A program made the position numbers and the translations under genes. Under the pieces are notes generated by a model. That model was not told the DNA's origin. It did no database searches and saw only the letters and a program-made list of their open reading frames with translations. Below, in pieces: positions 48,174 to 58,302 of a stretch of DNA of 64,000 bases. Within the stretch, counting starts at the first letter, position 1. Every line of letters starts with the position of its first letter. This DNA is from Gammaproteobacteria bacterium. GTDB lineage: Bacteria > Pseudomonadota > Gammaproteobacteria > Pseudomonadales > Pseudomonadaceae. Location of the stretch: the NCBI GenBank assembly GCA_012728315.1, contig JAAYFI010000007.1:1-64000 (forward strand), read 5' to 3'.

Positions 48174-49499
48174 TTAAGGTGTTTTGGTGCTGCGCAGTAC
48201 ATTTATGCCTTTAAGCAAATTCATGGCTTGATTGACCTGATAGTCTTCATCTTGCAAACGTGGCGTGGCGTTTTTATTGGTTTTGCTCGGTTTGTCTGCA
48301 GCGGCATTGCCGTTACCTAAATGACCAGCAAGATCGGCCTCTTTAACTCCAATGACGCCGTCTTCTTGGCTGATTTTTGCGCGCTCAACGGTAATATCAG
48401 GAACAATGCCTTGCGCTTGGATTGAGCGACCCTTAGGTGTGTAATACAGTGCCGTGGTGAGTTTAAGCGCGCGATCATTATTGAGTGGTAGTACTGTTTG
48501 AACTGAGCCTTTGCCGAAGCTGTCGGTGCCCATGATTACGGCGCGTTGATGATCTTGTAAGGCGCCAGCGACAATTTCCGAAGCCGAGGCGCTGCCGCCA
48601 TTAATTAAGACCACCATAGGCACGCCTGCACTGGCATTTGCTGCTGTGGCAGAGAAGCGTAACTCGGCATTGGCTAAACGGCCTTTGGTATAAACAATTA
48701 AGCCAGAGCTGAGAAAATGGTCAGTGACCTCTACTGCGGCTTGCAATACACCGCCTGGGTTGTTACGTAAATCCATAACCAAGCCTTTTAAAGGCTGACC
48801 TTTATTGTCTTTTTTCAAGCTGGCCAAGGCTTTAGCGACTTCGGCACCGCTATTGACTTGAAACTGACTGATGCGAATAAAGCCGTAGCCATCTTCTAAA
48901 AGCTGACTTTTTACACTGCGACTTTTAATGATGGCGCGTTTCAGATTGACCTCAAAAGGTTTGCGAGCATCGCGGACAATCGTTAAGCGAATGCTGGTGC
49001 CAGGCTTGCCGCGCATCTTCTCTACCGCTTCCATCAAAGATAAACCCTTAGTGGGTTGATCATCGATTTTGATAATTAAGTCTTGTGCTTCAAGACCCGC
49101 AGCCGCTGCAGGTGAGTCGTCAATGGGCGCAATCACTTGGAGTATGCCGTCTTCTAAACCGACTTCAATGCCTAGCCCGCCAAACTCACCGCTGGTGCTT
49201 TCTTGCAACTCACGAAAAGCGTCAGGTTCTAAATAACTGGAGTGCGGGTCTAAGTTGCTGAGCATGCCTTTAATAGCATTTTCAAATAAAGTTTTATCGT
49301 CGATGGGTTCGACGTAAGCGGTTTTAATGCGCTCTAACACCTCAGCAAAGGTGCGTAGATCGTTTAACGGCAACGTTTCGGTTGGCGTTGTGTCCACTAC
49401 GGTTGGGCTGGGTGCCGCGTTGACGCCTGTATTGATCAAGCCCAACAACAGCAAAGAACTTAATAACGCTGAGGCTAAACGTGTTTTAGTAAAGGGCAT
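48174..49499 (-). CDS. ctpA: S41 family carboxyl-terminal processing peptidase
   Basis: A 441-residue periplasmic protease: signal peptide (1-27), PDZ domain (about 85-165), and S41 protease domain. The catalytic Ser lies in GGSASASEIVAGAL and the Lys in DSFGKGSVQTVLP. Relatives cut peptidoglycan hydrolases and other envelope proteins. Start ATG 49499 has AGGAG upstream. It follows the EnvC-like gene closely, a common pairing. Confidence 0.95.
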   Translation of the reverse strand: MPFTKTRLASALLSSLLLLGLINTGVNAAPSPTVVDTTPTETLPLNDLRTFAEVLERIKTAYVEPIDDKTLFENAIKGMLSNLDPHSSYLEPDAFRELQESTSGEFGGLGIEVGLEDGILQVIAPIDDSPAAAAGLEAQDLIIKIDDQPTKGLSLMEAVEKMRGKPGTSIRLTIVRDARKPFEVNLKRAIIKSRSVKSQLLEDGYGFIRISQFQVNSGAEVAKALASLKKDNKGQPLKGLVMDLRNNPGGVLQAAVEVTDHFLSSGLIVYTKGRLANAELRFSATAANASAGVPMVVLINGGSASASEIVAGALQDHQRAVIMGTDSFGKGSVQTVLPLNNDRALKLTTALYYTPKGRSIQAQGIVPDITVERAKISQEDGVIGVKEADLAGHLGNGNAAADKPSKTNKNATPRLQDEDYQVNQAMNLLKGINVLRSTKTP

Positions 49500-49531
49500 G
49501 ATGTTACTCCTAGAGAATTGTGGCATTCCAA

Positions 49532-50812
49532 CTAGCCTTGTGTGCGGCACCATTGTGTTGGATCGGCAGGCTTTCCTTTTTGGCGTATAGCAAAATACAG
49601 TGCGGTTTGATCCTGTCCGCCGGTGTTGCCGACCGTTGAAATAACTTGGCCGGTCTGCACCATATCGCCAGGGCTACTTAATAAGCTTTGATTATGCCCG
49701 TATAAGCTCAGGTAACCATCACCATGATCAACAATGACCAGCAGCCCTGCGCCGCGTAGCCAGTCTGCAAATACTACACGACCTGAATGGATTGCGCGTA
49801 CTTGTGTGCCAGGTTGTGAGCTAATTAAAACACCATCCCATTTGCTGCGAGTGTCGCCGCGCGCGCTGCCGAAACGCGCAATTAGACGACCATTGACAGG
49901 CCAAGGTAACTTGCCGCGCACACTGGCAAATGACCCGCCTTGATGGGTGACTGCGGTTGATACCATCGGACTGTGCGGTTGCTTGCTGGGCGTTGTGACG
50001 GGGCTGCTGCCGAGCATCTGTTGTGCTTCTTGGCGCTGTTGCTCGGCTAAACGTTGTTGGCGTTTACGTTCAGCTTCACGTGCTTCTTGAGCTTGACGCG
50101 CCAAGGTGGCTTCGATGGTTTGCAGCACTTTAGTGAGCTCAGCTTGGTCGGCTTGGCGATTCTTGAGCGACTGATTTTCTTTGCGTTGCTGCTGGCTCAG
50201 TACTGCTACTTTTTGCTGGCGTTGTTTGCGCAGGGTTTTGAGTGACTCTTGCTTGCTGAGTAGGCTGGCCTGTTGTTCGGCCAACTGTTGTTGCTGTTCG
50301 CTGATTTGGGTAGAAACATTATTGATCTGGCGTAGGGTTTCGTTAAAGGTATTAATTTGCTGCTGACGTGCTTGGCCGATGTATTGATAGTACGTGAGGT
50401 TGCGTGAGAATTTTTCTGGCTGCTGTTGATTGAGCAGTAAGCGCAACGGCTCTTGCCTGCCGGACTGATAGGCGGCGCGAGCTTGGATCGCAATCAGTTT
50501 TTGCTGCTCAATGCGTGAGCTTTGCAGTTTTTTTTTCTGCTGATCGAGTGCTTTCAGTTCTTGTTCAGTTTTTTTTTCTTGATTACTTAATTCTTGGACT
50601 TGCTTTTCCAGCTCGCCAATTTCGGTTTCGGTTTTTTTCAGCGCTTGTTCCGCTGTCGATTTTTCTTGCTGGATTTTATTTAATTGCTTTTTGAGCTCGG
50701 CAATATCTTGTGCCGCTTTGGCTATTTCTTGTTTGGTTTGCGTGCGTTGATCATTTGCCACGGCAGCAGTAAATACACAGCTGAGTAAAATAAAGAGAAA
50801 TGTGCGTAGCAT
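49532..50812 (-). CDS. EnvC-like murein hydrolase activator (LytM domain)
   Basis: A 426-residue secreted protein with a signal peptide (1-19), long coiled coils rich in Gln/Lys/Glu (about 20-270), and a C-terminal LytM (M23) domain. The zinc ligands are degenerate: WDGV replaces the usual H-x-G-x-D and LYFAIR replaces LHFEIR. That fits EnvC, which activates amidases and does not cut itself. Start ATG 50812; an upstream in-frame TTG at 50833 is less likely. Confidence 0.92.
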   Translation of the reverse strand: MLRTFLFILLSCVFTAAVANDQRTQTKQEIAKAAQDIAELKKQLNKIQQEKSTAEQALKKTETEIGELEKQVQELSNQEKKTEQELKALDQQKKKLQSSRIEQQKLIAIQARAAYQSGRQEPLRLLLNQQQPEKFSRNLTYYQYIGQARQQQINTFNETLRQINNVSTQISEQQQQLAEQQASLLSKQESLKTLRKQRQQKVAVLSQQQRKENQSLKNRQADQAELTKVLQTIEATLARQAQEAREAERKRQQRLAEQQRQEAQQMLGSSPVTTPSKQPHSPMVSTAVTHQGGSFASVRGKLPWPVNGRLIARFGSARGDTRSKWDGVLISSQPGTQVRAIHSGRVVFADWLRGAGLLVIVDHGDGYLSLYGHNQSLLSSPGDMVQTGQVISTVGNTGGQDQTALYFAIRQKGKPADPTQWCRTQG

Positions 50813-50894
50813 GGCGTAGGTTAACCTGAGCAATACAAAGATTTGATTATGCCTAATAATATTGCGGCTAGCAGCATACTAAATAGGATTAAAG

Positions 50895-50929
50895 CACTGC
50901 AGGGCGCTGAATTTGGCAGCCCTGCAGCA
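50895..50929 (-). terminator. Terminator after gpmI
   Basis: CTGCAGGG...CCCTGCAG stem (8 bp, with additional paired bases inside), followed on the minus strand by a short T run. It begins 11 nt after the gpmI stop. Confidence 0.6.
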
Positions 50930-50939
50930 CAGTGAGCTG

Positions 50940-52475
50940 TTACTTGAGCTCAACGATCGTGCGTCCGGTCATTTCTTTAGGAATAGGCAAGCCCATCAGG
51001 GTCAGCATGGTGGGTGCAACATCGGCTAAGACACCATTGGCGCGAATGCTAGCCGGGCGTTTACCCACGTAAATGAAAGGTACGGGTTCACAGGTGTGTG
51101 CGGTGTGTGCTTGCCCTGTGCTTTCATCTTCCATTTGTTCAACGTTGCCATGATCCGCGGTAATCAGCGCTTCACCGCCAACTTTATCTAGGGCGCTAAC
51201 AATGCGTCCTAAGCAGTTATCTAGGCATTCGACCGCTTGTACCGCTGCTGAGAATACGCCGGTATGACCCACCATATCGCCGTTAGCGTAGTTCACTACA
51301 ATAACATCGTACTTTTGTTGTTCGATGGCTTCGACAATGCGGTCGGTGACTTCGGGCGCACTCATTTGTGGCTGCAGATCATAGGTCGCAACATTGGGTG
51401 AAGGAATTAAGATGCGCTCCTCTCCTACAAAAGGCTCTTCGCGGCCGCCTGAAAAGAAGAAAGTGACATGGGCATATTTTTCTGTTTCTGCAATACGCAG
51501 CTGTGTCTTGCCTTGATCGGCGAGGTACTCACCCAGCACATTAACTAAAGCTGTTGGAGCAAAGGCGCAAGGCGCATCCAAATTAGCAGCATATTGGGTC
51601 AACATCACAAACTGGCTCAGTTGTGGCAAACGCTGACGGTTAAAGCCAGAGAAGTTTTGATCTAAGAAAGCGTGGCTTAATTCGCGTGCGCGGTCAGCGC
51701 GGAAGTTCATAAAAATAACGCTATCGCCATCGGCAATAGAAACTGGCTCACCGATACTGGTGGCTTGTACAAACTCATCTGACTCATCACGAGCGTAGGC
51801 TGCAGCTAATGCAGCGCTGGCAGTATGGGCATGGAAAGTGGCTTGGCCATCAATAATTAATTGCCACGCTTTTTCAACTCGATCCCAGCGGTTGTCACGG
51901 TCCATGGCATAGTAGCGGCCAATAACACTGGCAATACGGCCTTTGCCCAGTTTGGCGCAGGCGGCCTCAATGGCATCAATGGACGGTTGCGCGCTACGTG
52001 GCGGGGTGTCGCGACCATCTAAAAAAGCATGTAAATAAATGTGCTCAGCGCCACGTTGTGCCGCCAATTCAAGCATCGCGATAATATGATCTTGATGGCT
52101 GTGTACGCCACCTTCCGAGAGTAAACCTAAAATATGCACGGCTTTACCAGCGCTTGCCGCTTGATCAACAGCGCCAGTTAAGGCGGGGTTGGTGAAAAAG
52201 TCACCGTCTTGAATGGCTTTAGTCACTCGGGTGAAGTCTTGATAAACCACCCGTCCTGCGCCGAGGTTCATATGGCCCACTTCTGAGTTGCCCATTTGTC
52301 CATCAGGCAAACCTACATCCATACCGCTGCCAGAGATAAGGCCGTTAGGGTACTGCGCGCGCAGTTGATCGTAAACGGGAGTGTTGGCACTGTAAATGGC
52401 GTTGTAGTCAGGGCTATCGCTATGACCAAAACCATCGAGAATAACTAAAACCAGAGGTTTAGGCGTGGCATCCAT
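50940..52475 (-). CDS. gpmI: 2,3-bisphosphoglycerate-independent phosphoglycerate mutase
   Basis: A 511-residue dimanganese enzyme that interconverts 3- and 2-phosphoglycerate. The metal site ILDGFGHS, Ser nucleophile in [10 protein letters not shown] and [11 protein letters not shown] are present. Normal family length. It is divergent from the rhodanese gene. Confidence 0.97.
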   Translation of the reverse strand: MDATPKPLVLVILDGFGHSDSPDYNAIYSANTPVYDQLRAQYPNGLISGSGMDVGLPDGQMGNSEVGHMNLGAGRVVYQDFTRVTKAIQDGDFFTNPALTGAVDQAASAGKAVHILGLLSEGGVHSHQDHIIAMLELAAQRGAEHIYLHAFLDGRDTPPRSAQPSIDAIEAACAKLGKGRIASVIGRYYAMDRDNRWDRVEKAWQLIIDGQATFHAHTASAALAAAYARDESDEFVQATSIGEPVSIADGDSVIFMNFRADRARELSHAFLDQNFSGFNRQRLPQLSQFVMLTQYAANLDAPCAFAPTALVNVLGEYLADQGKTQLRIAETEKYAHVTFFFSGGREEPFVGEERILIPSPNVATYDLQPQMSAPEVTDRIVEAIEQQKYDVIVVNYANGDMVGHTGVFSAAVQAVECLDNCLGRIVSALDKVGGEALITADHGNVEQMEDESTGQAHTAHTCEPVPFIYVGKRPASIRANGVLADVAPTMLTLMGLPIPKEMTGRTIVELK

Positions 52476-52610
52476 AAGAATAAACTCGCAATTTAATGAC
52501 GGAAGATAGGCTAAGTTTAGCCCGATGTGCTCTGCGCGTCATTGTTAGTAGTTCAGAGAATGCGCAGGTCTGTGTATACTTTGCTGATTATAACGTTTTG
52601 GGTATCAACT

Positions 52611-53024
52611 ATGCTTGCCAAATTCCTTGAGTTTATTACTGTGCATTACATGCTCAGTGGGTCATTTTTAATTATCCTGGTGTTGCTGATCTTACAGCAG
52701 GCACGCAGTTCTGGACGTAATCTCAGCACGCGTGAGCTGACCGCTATGGTGAATCGCGATGAAGCCTTTATTCTTGATATACGTCCGAAAAAAGAATTTC
52801 AGAGCGGGCATATTGTTGGCTCTGAAAACATCAGCAGTGATCAGCTGAAAACCCGTATGGCGGAGCTTGAAAAGCATAAAGATAAAACTATTATTGTGGT
52901 CTGTGCTTCAGGTGTACATGCTGGCGGTGCCTGCGCTGAATTGAAAAAAGCAGGCTTTAATGCGGCGCGTTTATCCGGTGGCATTACAAGTTGGCGCAGC
53001 GAGAATCTACCTGTGGTGAAATAA
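52611..53024 (+). CDS. Membrane-anchored rhodanese-like protein (YibN)
   Basis: A 137-residue protein with one N-terminal helix (about 12-27) and a rhodanese domain. The active-site loop CASGVHAGGA carries the catalytic Cys. It resembles YibN, upstream of grxC-secB in many gammaproteobacteria. Start ATG 52611; no strong ribosome binding site. It ends 1 nt before grxC. Confidence 0.9.
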   Translation: MLAKFLEFITVHYMLSGSFLIILVLLILQQARSSGRNLSTRELTAMVNRDEAFILDIRPKKEFQSGHIVGSENISSDQLKTRMAELEKHKDKTIIVVCASGVHAGGACAELKKAGFNAARLSGGITSWRSENLPVVK

Positions 53025-53025
53025 T

Positions 53026-53289
53026 ATGGCTCACGTAATTATTTATTCCAGCGACTGGTGCCCTTTTTGTGTGCGGGCCAAAACCTTGCTGAGCAACAAA
53101 GGTGTTGCTTTTGAGGAAATCTGTGTCGATGGAAAACCTGAGGTACGCGCCAAAATGGCAGAAAAAGCCAAGCGTACTTCAGTGCCGCAAATTTGGATTA
53201 ATGAGCTGCATGTTGGCGGCTGCGATGAGTTATTTGCGCTGGAGCGAGCAGGTAAGCTGGATGCTCTATTGGCTGACTCATCGAACTAG
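53026..53289 (+). CDS. grxC: Glutaredoxin 3
   Basis: An 87-residue thiol-redox protein with active site CPFC (about 13-16) and the glutathione-binding VPQIWIN and GGCDEL motifs. It reduces disulfides with glutathione. It is likely co-transcribed with the rhodanese gene. Confidence 0.96.
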   Translation: MAHVIIYSSDWCPFCVRAKTLLSNKGVAFEEICVDGKPEVRAKMAEKAKRTSVPQIWINELHVGGCDELFALERAGKLDALLADSSN

Positions 53290-53376
53290 ACAAGCAGATT
53301 GTGTGCTTGTACAAGAGACGCGAGCCTAGCAACAAGTCTTTAATTTATATATTTAGGGTTAAGGGGTAACAAAAAC

Positions 53377-53856
53377 ATGACCGAACAAAACAATAATGTG
53401 GCCGCACAAGAAGAAGTCACCTCACAGTTTTCGCTGCAGCGTATTTATGTCAAAGATTTATCTTTCGAAGCACCGAAAAGCCCAGAGATTTTTCGTGAAG
53501 ACTGGAGCCCTAATGTTGAAATGGACCTGAACACCCGTCAGCGTAGCTTAGAGGGTGATTTTTATGAGGTTGTTTTAACGATTACTGTGACAGTTAAAAC
53601 CGGTGAGGACGTTGCTTTTATTGCTGAAGTTCAACAGGCTGGTATTTTCTTGATTCAGGGTTTAGATGCCGCGTCGCAAGGCCATGCACTGGGTGCTTTC
53701 TGCCCAAGCATTTTATTTCCTTATGCACGTGAAACACTGGATAGCTTGGTGGTGCGCGGTTCTTTCCCTGCGCTGATGCTGGCGCCAGTCAACTTTGATG
53801 CGCTGTATGCGCAAGAGCTACAGCGTATGCAAGCCAGCGGTACAGCTCAAGCTTAA
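53377..53856 (+). CDS. secB: Protein-export chaperone SecB
   Basis: A 159-residue tetrameric chaperone that holds precursors unfolded for Sec[29 protein letters not shown] and [13 protein letters not shown] are diagnostic. AAGGGG precedes the ATG. Confidence 0.97.
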   Translation: MTEQNNNVAAQEEVTSQFSLQRIYVKDLSFEAPKSPEIFREDWSPNVEMDLNTRQRSLEGDFYEVVLTITVTVKTGEDVAFIAEVQQAGIFLIQGLDAASQGHALGAFCPSILFPYARETLDSLVVRGSFPALMLAPVNFDALYAQELQRMQASGTAQA

Positions 53857-53941
53857 GTCAGACTGCTATTTAGCCAACTCTTGCGTTGGGTTGTAGGTTG
53901 TCCAGCCAGCGCAAGATGATTCGCGTAACAAGGGGGTGTCA

Positions 53942-54853
53942 ATGAGTAAAGTCAGTGTCTTAGTTGTTGATGATGCCTCATTTATTCGAGATTTAATCAA
54001 GAAAGGGCTGCGTACCTATTTTCCGGGTATCTGTATTGAGGAAGCGGTGAATGGCCGCAAAGCTCAGCAAATGCTCAGTTCACAGATGTTTGATTTGGTT
54101 TTGTGTGACTGGGAAATGCCCGAGATGAGTGGTTTAGAACTTTTGACTTGGTTTCGACAACAGGCTGAGTTTAAAGCCATCCCTTTTATTATGGTGACCA
54201 GTCGCGGTGATAAAGACAACGTTGTGCAAGCCATCCAATCAGGTGTCACTGATTATATTGGCAAGCCTTTTACTCAAGAGCAGCTCACAAGCAAAGTGAC
54301 CAAGGCGCTAAGCCGCAGCGGTCGTTTGTCGGCTCTTAGCGCATCGGCTCCAGCAAAAATGTTAAGTCCCGGTGTTGCCACTGATTCGTTGTCTGTATTA
54401 ACGGGCAATAAAACGGCTAGCACTAGCACTGCAACTGTGGCGGTGCCTGCTAAAAAGCCTGTAGTCACCCCTTCTGTGCCTCCCGCACCAGCTGCGCCAT
54501 CGAGCGCCAGTGTGCGTGGTCAAGGGCAGGGACGCTTGCGTTTATCCAATGGTGAGTTTGCTTGCGTCATTAAAGCGCTAAGCTTAAAAGATGCGCTACT
54601 GGTCGTGAAACGTAGCGAAACATTGCCGCAAGTGTTAGATAGCGCGGTGCTTGATCTTGAGCAGGGTGAAGAGGCTGAAGTGGCCCGCTTAAATGCCTAT
54701 GTGCATGCCGTCAGTGCTTTAGAAGCTCGGTCTGATAGTGAGTGGTTGCAGGTGACCTGCCGCTTTGTGGATAGTGACCCTAAAAAGCTGGACTATTTAT
54801 CGCGTTTAATCGCGCGGGGCACCACACAAAGACACTTTACTCCCAGTGCTTAA
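53942..54853 (+). CDS. Response regulator with CheY-like domain and unassigned C-terminal domain
   Basis: A 303-residue protein. The N-terminal receiver domain has acidic DD in VVDDASFIRD, phosphoacceptor Asp in LVLCDWEMPEMS, Thr/Ser VTSRG and Lys GKPF. A long Ala/Pro/Ser linker (about 135-195) leads to a C-terminal domain that is not recognised; a PilZ-like fold is possible but no RxxxR motif is seen. No partner kinase is nearby. Start ATG 53942 with AAGGGGG upstream. Confidence 0.8.
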   Translation: MSKVSVLVVDDASFIRDLIKKGLRTYFPGICIEEAVNGRKAQQMLSSQMFDLVLCDWEMPEMSGLELLTWFRQQAEFKAIPFIMVTSRGDKDNVVQAIQSGVTDYIGKPFTQEQLTSKVTKALSRSGRLSALSASAPAKMLSPGVATDSLSVLTGNKTASTSTATVAVPAKKPVVTPSVPPAPAAPSSASVRGQGQGRLRLSNGEFACVIKALSLKDALLVVKRSETLPQVLDSAVLDLEQGEEAEVARLNAYVHAVSALEARSDSEWLQVTCRFVDSDPKKLDYLSRLIARGTTQRHFTPSA

Positions 54854-54985
54854 TTGACCCAGCTCTTGGCCAAGCCTATGGCAATATGGATTTGAGGCTA
54901 ACTCGATCACAACTTGGATTAATGGTGTTCGAATCCTAGTGCAAGTGCTGCTATGTTTTCTGCTGAAGTCAATTTTTGAGCATAA

Positions 54986-55885
54986 ATGATGTATAAAAAA
55001 TGTCTGCTTGCAGCGGGTTTATCACTGCTTAGTGTTCAGGTGCTGGCTGTGACGGTATACAAATACACCGATGAAAATGGTGTGGTGACCTATACCGACA
55101 AAGCTAAAGCTGGCGCTCAGGTGTTTGTCTTTAATGACCGTATGGTTGAGCGGATCGAGCATGAGGTTAAGCTGGAAACCCGCAAACACGCTGCCGGTGA
55201 AACGCTTTTAGTGCGTAACGATCTGTATGCACCGGTGGAAATTGAGCTGGCTTTAGAAGAACAGGCGAATTTAGCTGGCGGTGTTAAACAACCCGTGCGC
55301 TGGGTATTACCGCCACGCAGTACAATCAGGCTGATCACGTTAGCGCCTAAGGATCCTCAGCAGCCCTTGCGGTATAAACCTAAGCTGCGTTATGCCTTAG
55401 GTGATCCGCGCTTGCTACCGACCACTAACGAGTACGATTTACCTTGGCGTGGCGGTCCGTTTCGTCTGACTCAAGGCGTGAACGGCAAGTACAGTCATTT
55501 CACACCTAAAAGCCGTTATGCGCTGGATATTGCGATGCCAGAAGGCACGCCGATTGTCGCCGCGCGAGCGGGTGTTGTGGTGAAAACTGAAAATCAACAA
55601 ACCGGCCGTGGGAATAATCCGGCTGGTAACTTTGTGCGCATTTTGCATGATGACGGCACAATGGGTGTTTACTTACATTTGCAAACAGGCTCTGTCAGCG
55701 TGCGAGAAGGTCAGCGTGTTGAGCAGGGCATGTTTTTAGCCAATTCGGGTAATACCGGCAACAGTACGGGGCCGCACTTACATTTTGTGGTGCAGCGCAA
55801 TATGGGTTTGGCTGTGGAGTCCATTCCTTTCGACTTTAATCAACCGGTCAATAGCCTGCCCAGTTTCGCTGTGGGCGGGGAATAG
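54986..55885 (+). CDS. M23 family peptidase with DUF4124 domain
   Basis: A 299-residue secreted protein: signal peptide (1-21), DUF4124 segment (YKYTDENGVVTYTDK), and a LytM/M23 domain with intact zinc motifs (RYALDIAMPEGT and GPHLHFVV) and an upstream HFTPKSRYALD. It should cut peptidoglycan cross-links. ATG 54986 and 54989 are both possible. Confidence 0.88.
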   Translation: MMYKKCLLAAGLSLLSVQVLAVTVYKYTDENGVVTYTDKAKAGAQVFVFNDRMVERIEHEVKLETRKHAAGETLLVRNDLYAPVEIELALEEQANLAGGVKQPVRWVLPPRSTIRLITLAPKDPQQPLRYKPKLRYALGDPRLLPTTNEYDLPWRGGPFRLTQGVNGKYSHFTPKSRYALDIAMPEGTPIVAARAGVVVKTENQQTGRGNNPAGNFVRILHDDGTMGVYLHLQTGSVSVREGQRVEQGMFLANSGNTGNSTGPHLHFVVQRNMGLAVESIPFDFNQPVNSLPSFAVGGE

Positions 55886-55979
55886 TGCGGCCGATGCCAG
55901 CTGTTGACATGAGTCTTAGGCCGTTGCTGTCATCCATCTAAACGGCCGCAAGGCTGCGATCTTAGCTTGTCCTAACGGC

Positions 55980-56873
55980 CTAAGTCGCCAAGCTGTAATG
56001 GGCAATAATGCCTAAGAAAATACAGAAGCCAGCCCAGTGGTTATGTAAAAACGCGCGCAATGAAGACTGAGCATCACGCTGGCGGGTGTGGATAAACTCC
56101 CAAATAAAGCATGCCGCAGCGGCCAATAAGCCCAAGTGGAAATAACCGCCGAGCTCAAAGTTGTTTCCAGCCAATAACAAGCAGAATAAGGCGCTGCTTT
56201 GTAAGCTAAGAATAATAAAACGATCAGCGTCACCGAATAAAACTGCAGTTGATTTAACACCGATTTTTAAATCGTCTTCGCGATCACTCATCGCGTAATA
56301 GGTATCGTAAGCAATGGTCCACAGTAAATTGGCGATATAAATCAGCCAAGCGGCAGTGGGCACGCTGCCGTATTGTGCGCTAAAGGCGAGTAAAATACTG
56401 CATGAATAAGCAGCGCCCAAAGCCACTTGTGGGTAGTAGGTGTAACGCTTAGTAAAAGGGTAAAGAGCGGCGAGACCTACCGCCAAAAAAGACCAGTAAA
56501 CAGTGGTGCTATCGGTCAGTAATACTAAGCCAAAACTGATAGTGATCAGGGTGGCAAAAGTGATCAAGGCTTCTTGTGCGCTGACTCGGCCAGTCACAAT
56601 GGGACGATCTTTGGTACGCCAAATATCAGCATCGATACCCCGATCAGCAAAATCATTAATGGCGCAGCCAGCAGAGCGCATAAGAATCACGCCCAAGACA
56701 AAAATCAGTACATTTTTAATGCTCGGGCTGCCGTCGCCGGCAATCCAGAGTGCCCACAGGGTGGGCCACAGTAATAGGTAGATGCCAATAGGGCGGTCTA
56801 AGCGCATCAACTGAATAAAATCCCAAGCTCTAGGGTGTAGGCGGTTACAGGATTTCAGCAGTTGTATATACAT
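55980..56873 (-). CDS. ubiA: 4-hydroxybenzoate octaprenyltransferase
   Basis: A 297-residue membrane prenyltransferase. The first Asp-rich motif NDFADRGID and the second ([13 protein letters not shown]) bind the Mg-diphosphate. Eight to nine helices are predicted. It attaches the prenyl tail to 4-hydroxybenzoate in ubiquinone synthesis. It lies after ubiC in the same direction. Confidence 0.97.
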   Translation of the reverse strand: MYIQLLKSCNRLHPRAWDFIQLMRLDRPIGIYLLLWPTLWALWIAGDGSPSIKNVLIFVLGVILMRSAGCAINDFADRGIDADIWRTKDRPIVTGRVSAQEALITFATLITISFGLVLLTDSTTVYWSFLAVGLAALYPFTKRYTYYPQVALGAAYSCSILLAFSAQYGSVPTAAWLIYIANLLWTIAYDTYYAMSDREDDLKIGVKSTAVLFGDADRFIILSLQSSALFCLLLAGNNFELGGYFHLGLLAAAACFIWEFIHTRQRDAQSSLRAFLHNHWAGFCIFLGIIAHYSLAT

Positions 56874-56919
56874 AAAAATATCCTAGAAACAGTGTGGTAC
56901 ACATTTAGAACAATACAAG

Positions 56920-57489
56920 CTACAGGGTATTAAAGGCGACGTGGCCTGTATCTTGCCAAAGTTTGGGTAGAAAAACTTCAGCCACTAAAATACCTAGCTT
57001 ATGTTTTTGAAAGCATGAACGTCTTGCCCATACATGGGTTGTCTGTGTGGCTTGTTGCTGGGCGGCGACGGGTAATTGTGTGCAGGGTATCTGGCAAATA
57101 TACATGGCGCCACGGCTAAAGGCTTGCTGGCTAAATAACAGCTCTCCGAGCGAGCGCGTACCTAATTGGCTGATATCAAAATCAGCCGCTACAAGTTCAG
57201 CTTGGCTGGCAACACTGCGTGCAAAAACCCAAGGTTGCTGATCATCACACAAAAAAACCTCACGCACCCAGCCACAACTATTATTGCTGATGCCGAGGGC
57301 TTGGCATTCATCATGCTTTAAAGTTTGCCAGCCTTCGTTGAGTAATTGCACATTAAATTGCCCTGTGCAGAGCTGAGTCAGGCGTTGGGTTAAGGAGCCT
57401 TGGTCAAACAGCCAGCCATTCAGCGCCGCGCAGGCGGTGGCCGAGGTTTGCCAGATATTGGCCGAGGTACTTTGGTTGTTGGTGAGCAC
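56920..57489 (-). CDS. ubiC: Chorismate lyase
   Basis: A 189-residue enzyme that makes 4-hydroxybenzoate from chorismate. Family features: WLFDQGSLTQRL, WVREVFLCDDQQPWVFARSV and LGELLFSQQAFSRG. The annotated start is GTG 57489; it has no clear ribosome binding site, so the true start may differ slightly. 46 nt separate it from ubiA. Confidence 0.9.
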   Translation of the reverse strand: MLTNNQSTSANIWQTSATACAALNGWLFDQGSLTQRLTQLCTGQFNVQLLNEGWQTLKHDECQALGISNNSCGWVREVFLCDDQQPWVFARSVASQAELVAADFDISQLGTRSLGELLFSQQAFSRGAMYICQIPCTQLPVAAQQQATQTTHVWARRSCFQKHKLGILVAEVFLPKLWQDTGHVAFNTL

Positions 57490-57871
57490 AGTACTACTTA
57501 CTTACTGGAAATGAGTGCGCAGTTTAGCATGCCTGAATTGATGATTTTGCTTCAGCTGAGTGTGCTGCTGTTATCTTGCCCTGCAAGTCCCTAGGTTTCT
57601 GCTTGTCCGACAACCTAATAACGCCACAAACAGCATAAAAAACCACACAAGCGCTAGCTGAATGAGCGCTGCTGCGAGGTTCTGCAGCTTGATATCGGCC
57701 TGACTATAGCGTTTTGGTTAGGAAGGCTGGCAAGCACAACTCCATAATAAAAATAAGGCGTTCTAGCTTTACATCCAAATTGTCTAAAATTAATTAAAGT
57801 GACTATAAAGTACCCTGTTCTAATGGGTTTTTAGCGTAAAATACGCGCAAATTATTATTTGGAATGATTCA
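57490..57871. other. Intergenic region, no gene seen
   Basis: Divergent region between ubiC and the SCP2 gene. The left half has short frames that look accidental. The right half (57750-57860) is A/T-rich and probably holds the SCP2 gene promoter. No operator was identified. Confidence 0.3.
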
Positions 57872-58258
57872 ATGAAATTTCGTTTTTTACTCTGGATGCT
57901 CGGTCGTATGATGAATAAGGCCAGCAAAACCAACCCCGCTTTTCAACAGCAGCTGGAAGGTAAAGAGCTAACCTTTATGCTGCATACTTTGGATGGCAAA
58001 GTTGCGCGCCACTTTGTGATTCGTAATAACCGCCTAGAGAGCCGCTCAGGTGTTGTGCAAGATCCCACCTTTGCCATTGGCTTTAAAGATGCTGCGTTTG
58101 GTTTTGCCACCATGAATGCAAAAAATAAGCAGCTCGCTTTTATGCAGGGGATTCAAGATAAAAATATCCAAATTCAAGGCAATACAGCGATGGTGATGTG
58201 GTTTCAAGGCTTAATGAAATACTTAATGCCTAAGAAGTCGAAAGCAAAAGCACAGTGA
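57872..58258 (+). CDS. Small SCP2-domain protein
   Basis: A 128-residue protein with an SCP2 sterol-carrier-type fold: ELTFMLHTLDGKVARHFVI, DPTFAIGFKDAAFGF and a C-terminal GNTAMVMWFQGLMKYL. The N-terminus is basic and the tail Lys-rich. SCP2 domains in UbiJ and UbiT bind ubiquinone intermediates. Here it lies divergent from ubiC-ubiA, so a lipid-binding or ubiquinone-related role is possible but not shown. Confidence 0.8.
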   Translation: MKFRFLLWMLGRMMNKASKTNPAFQQQLEGKELTFMLHTLDGKVARHFVIRNNRLESRSGVVQDPTFAIGFKDAAFGFATMNAKNKQLAFMQGIQDKNIQIQGNTAMVMWFQGLMKYLMPKKSKAKAQ

Positions 58259-58269
58259 TTTTAATCTTG

Positions 58270-58293
58270 AGGCACGCCAGTATAGGCGTGCCT
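58270..58293. terminator. Bidirectional terminator
   Basis: 9-bp perfect stem AGGCACGCC/GGCGTGCCT, loop of 6, between the convergent SCP2 gene and comM; A/T-rich flanks on both sides. Confidence 0.8.
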
Positions 58294-58302
58294 TAAACAC
58301 AG

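Noticed and set aside
56087..56095. DnaA-box 9-mers inside ubiA (and near 35950 in the MFS gene)
   Set aside because: Single boxes within coding sequence without neighbours; chance matches.
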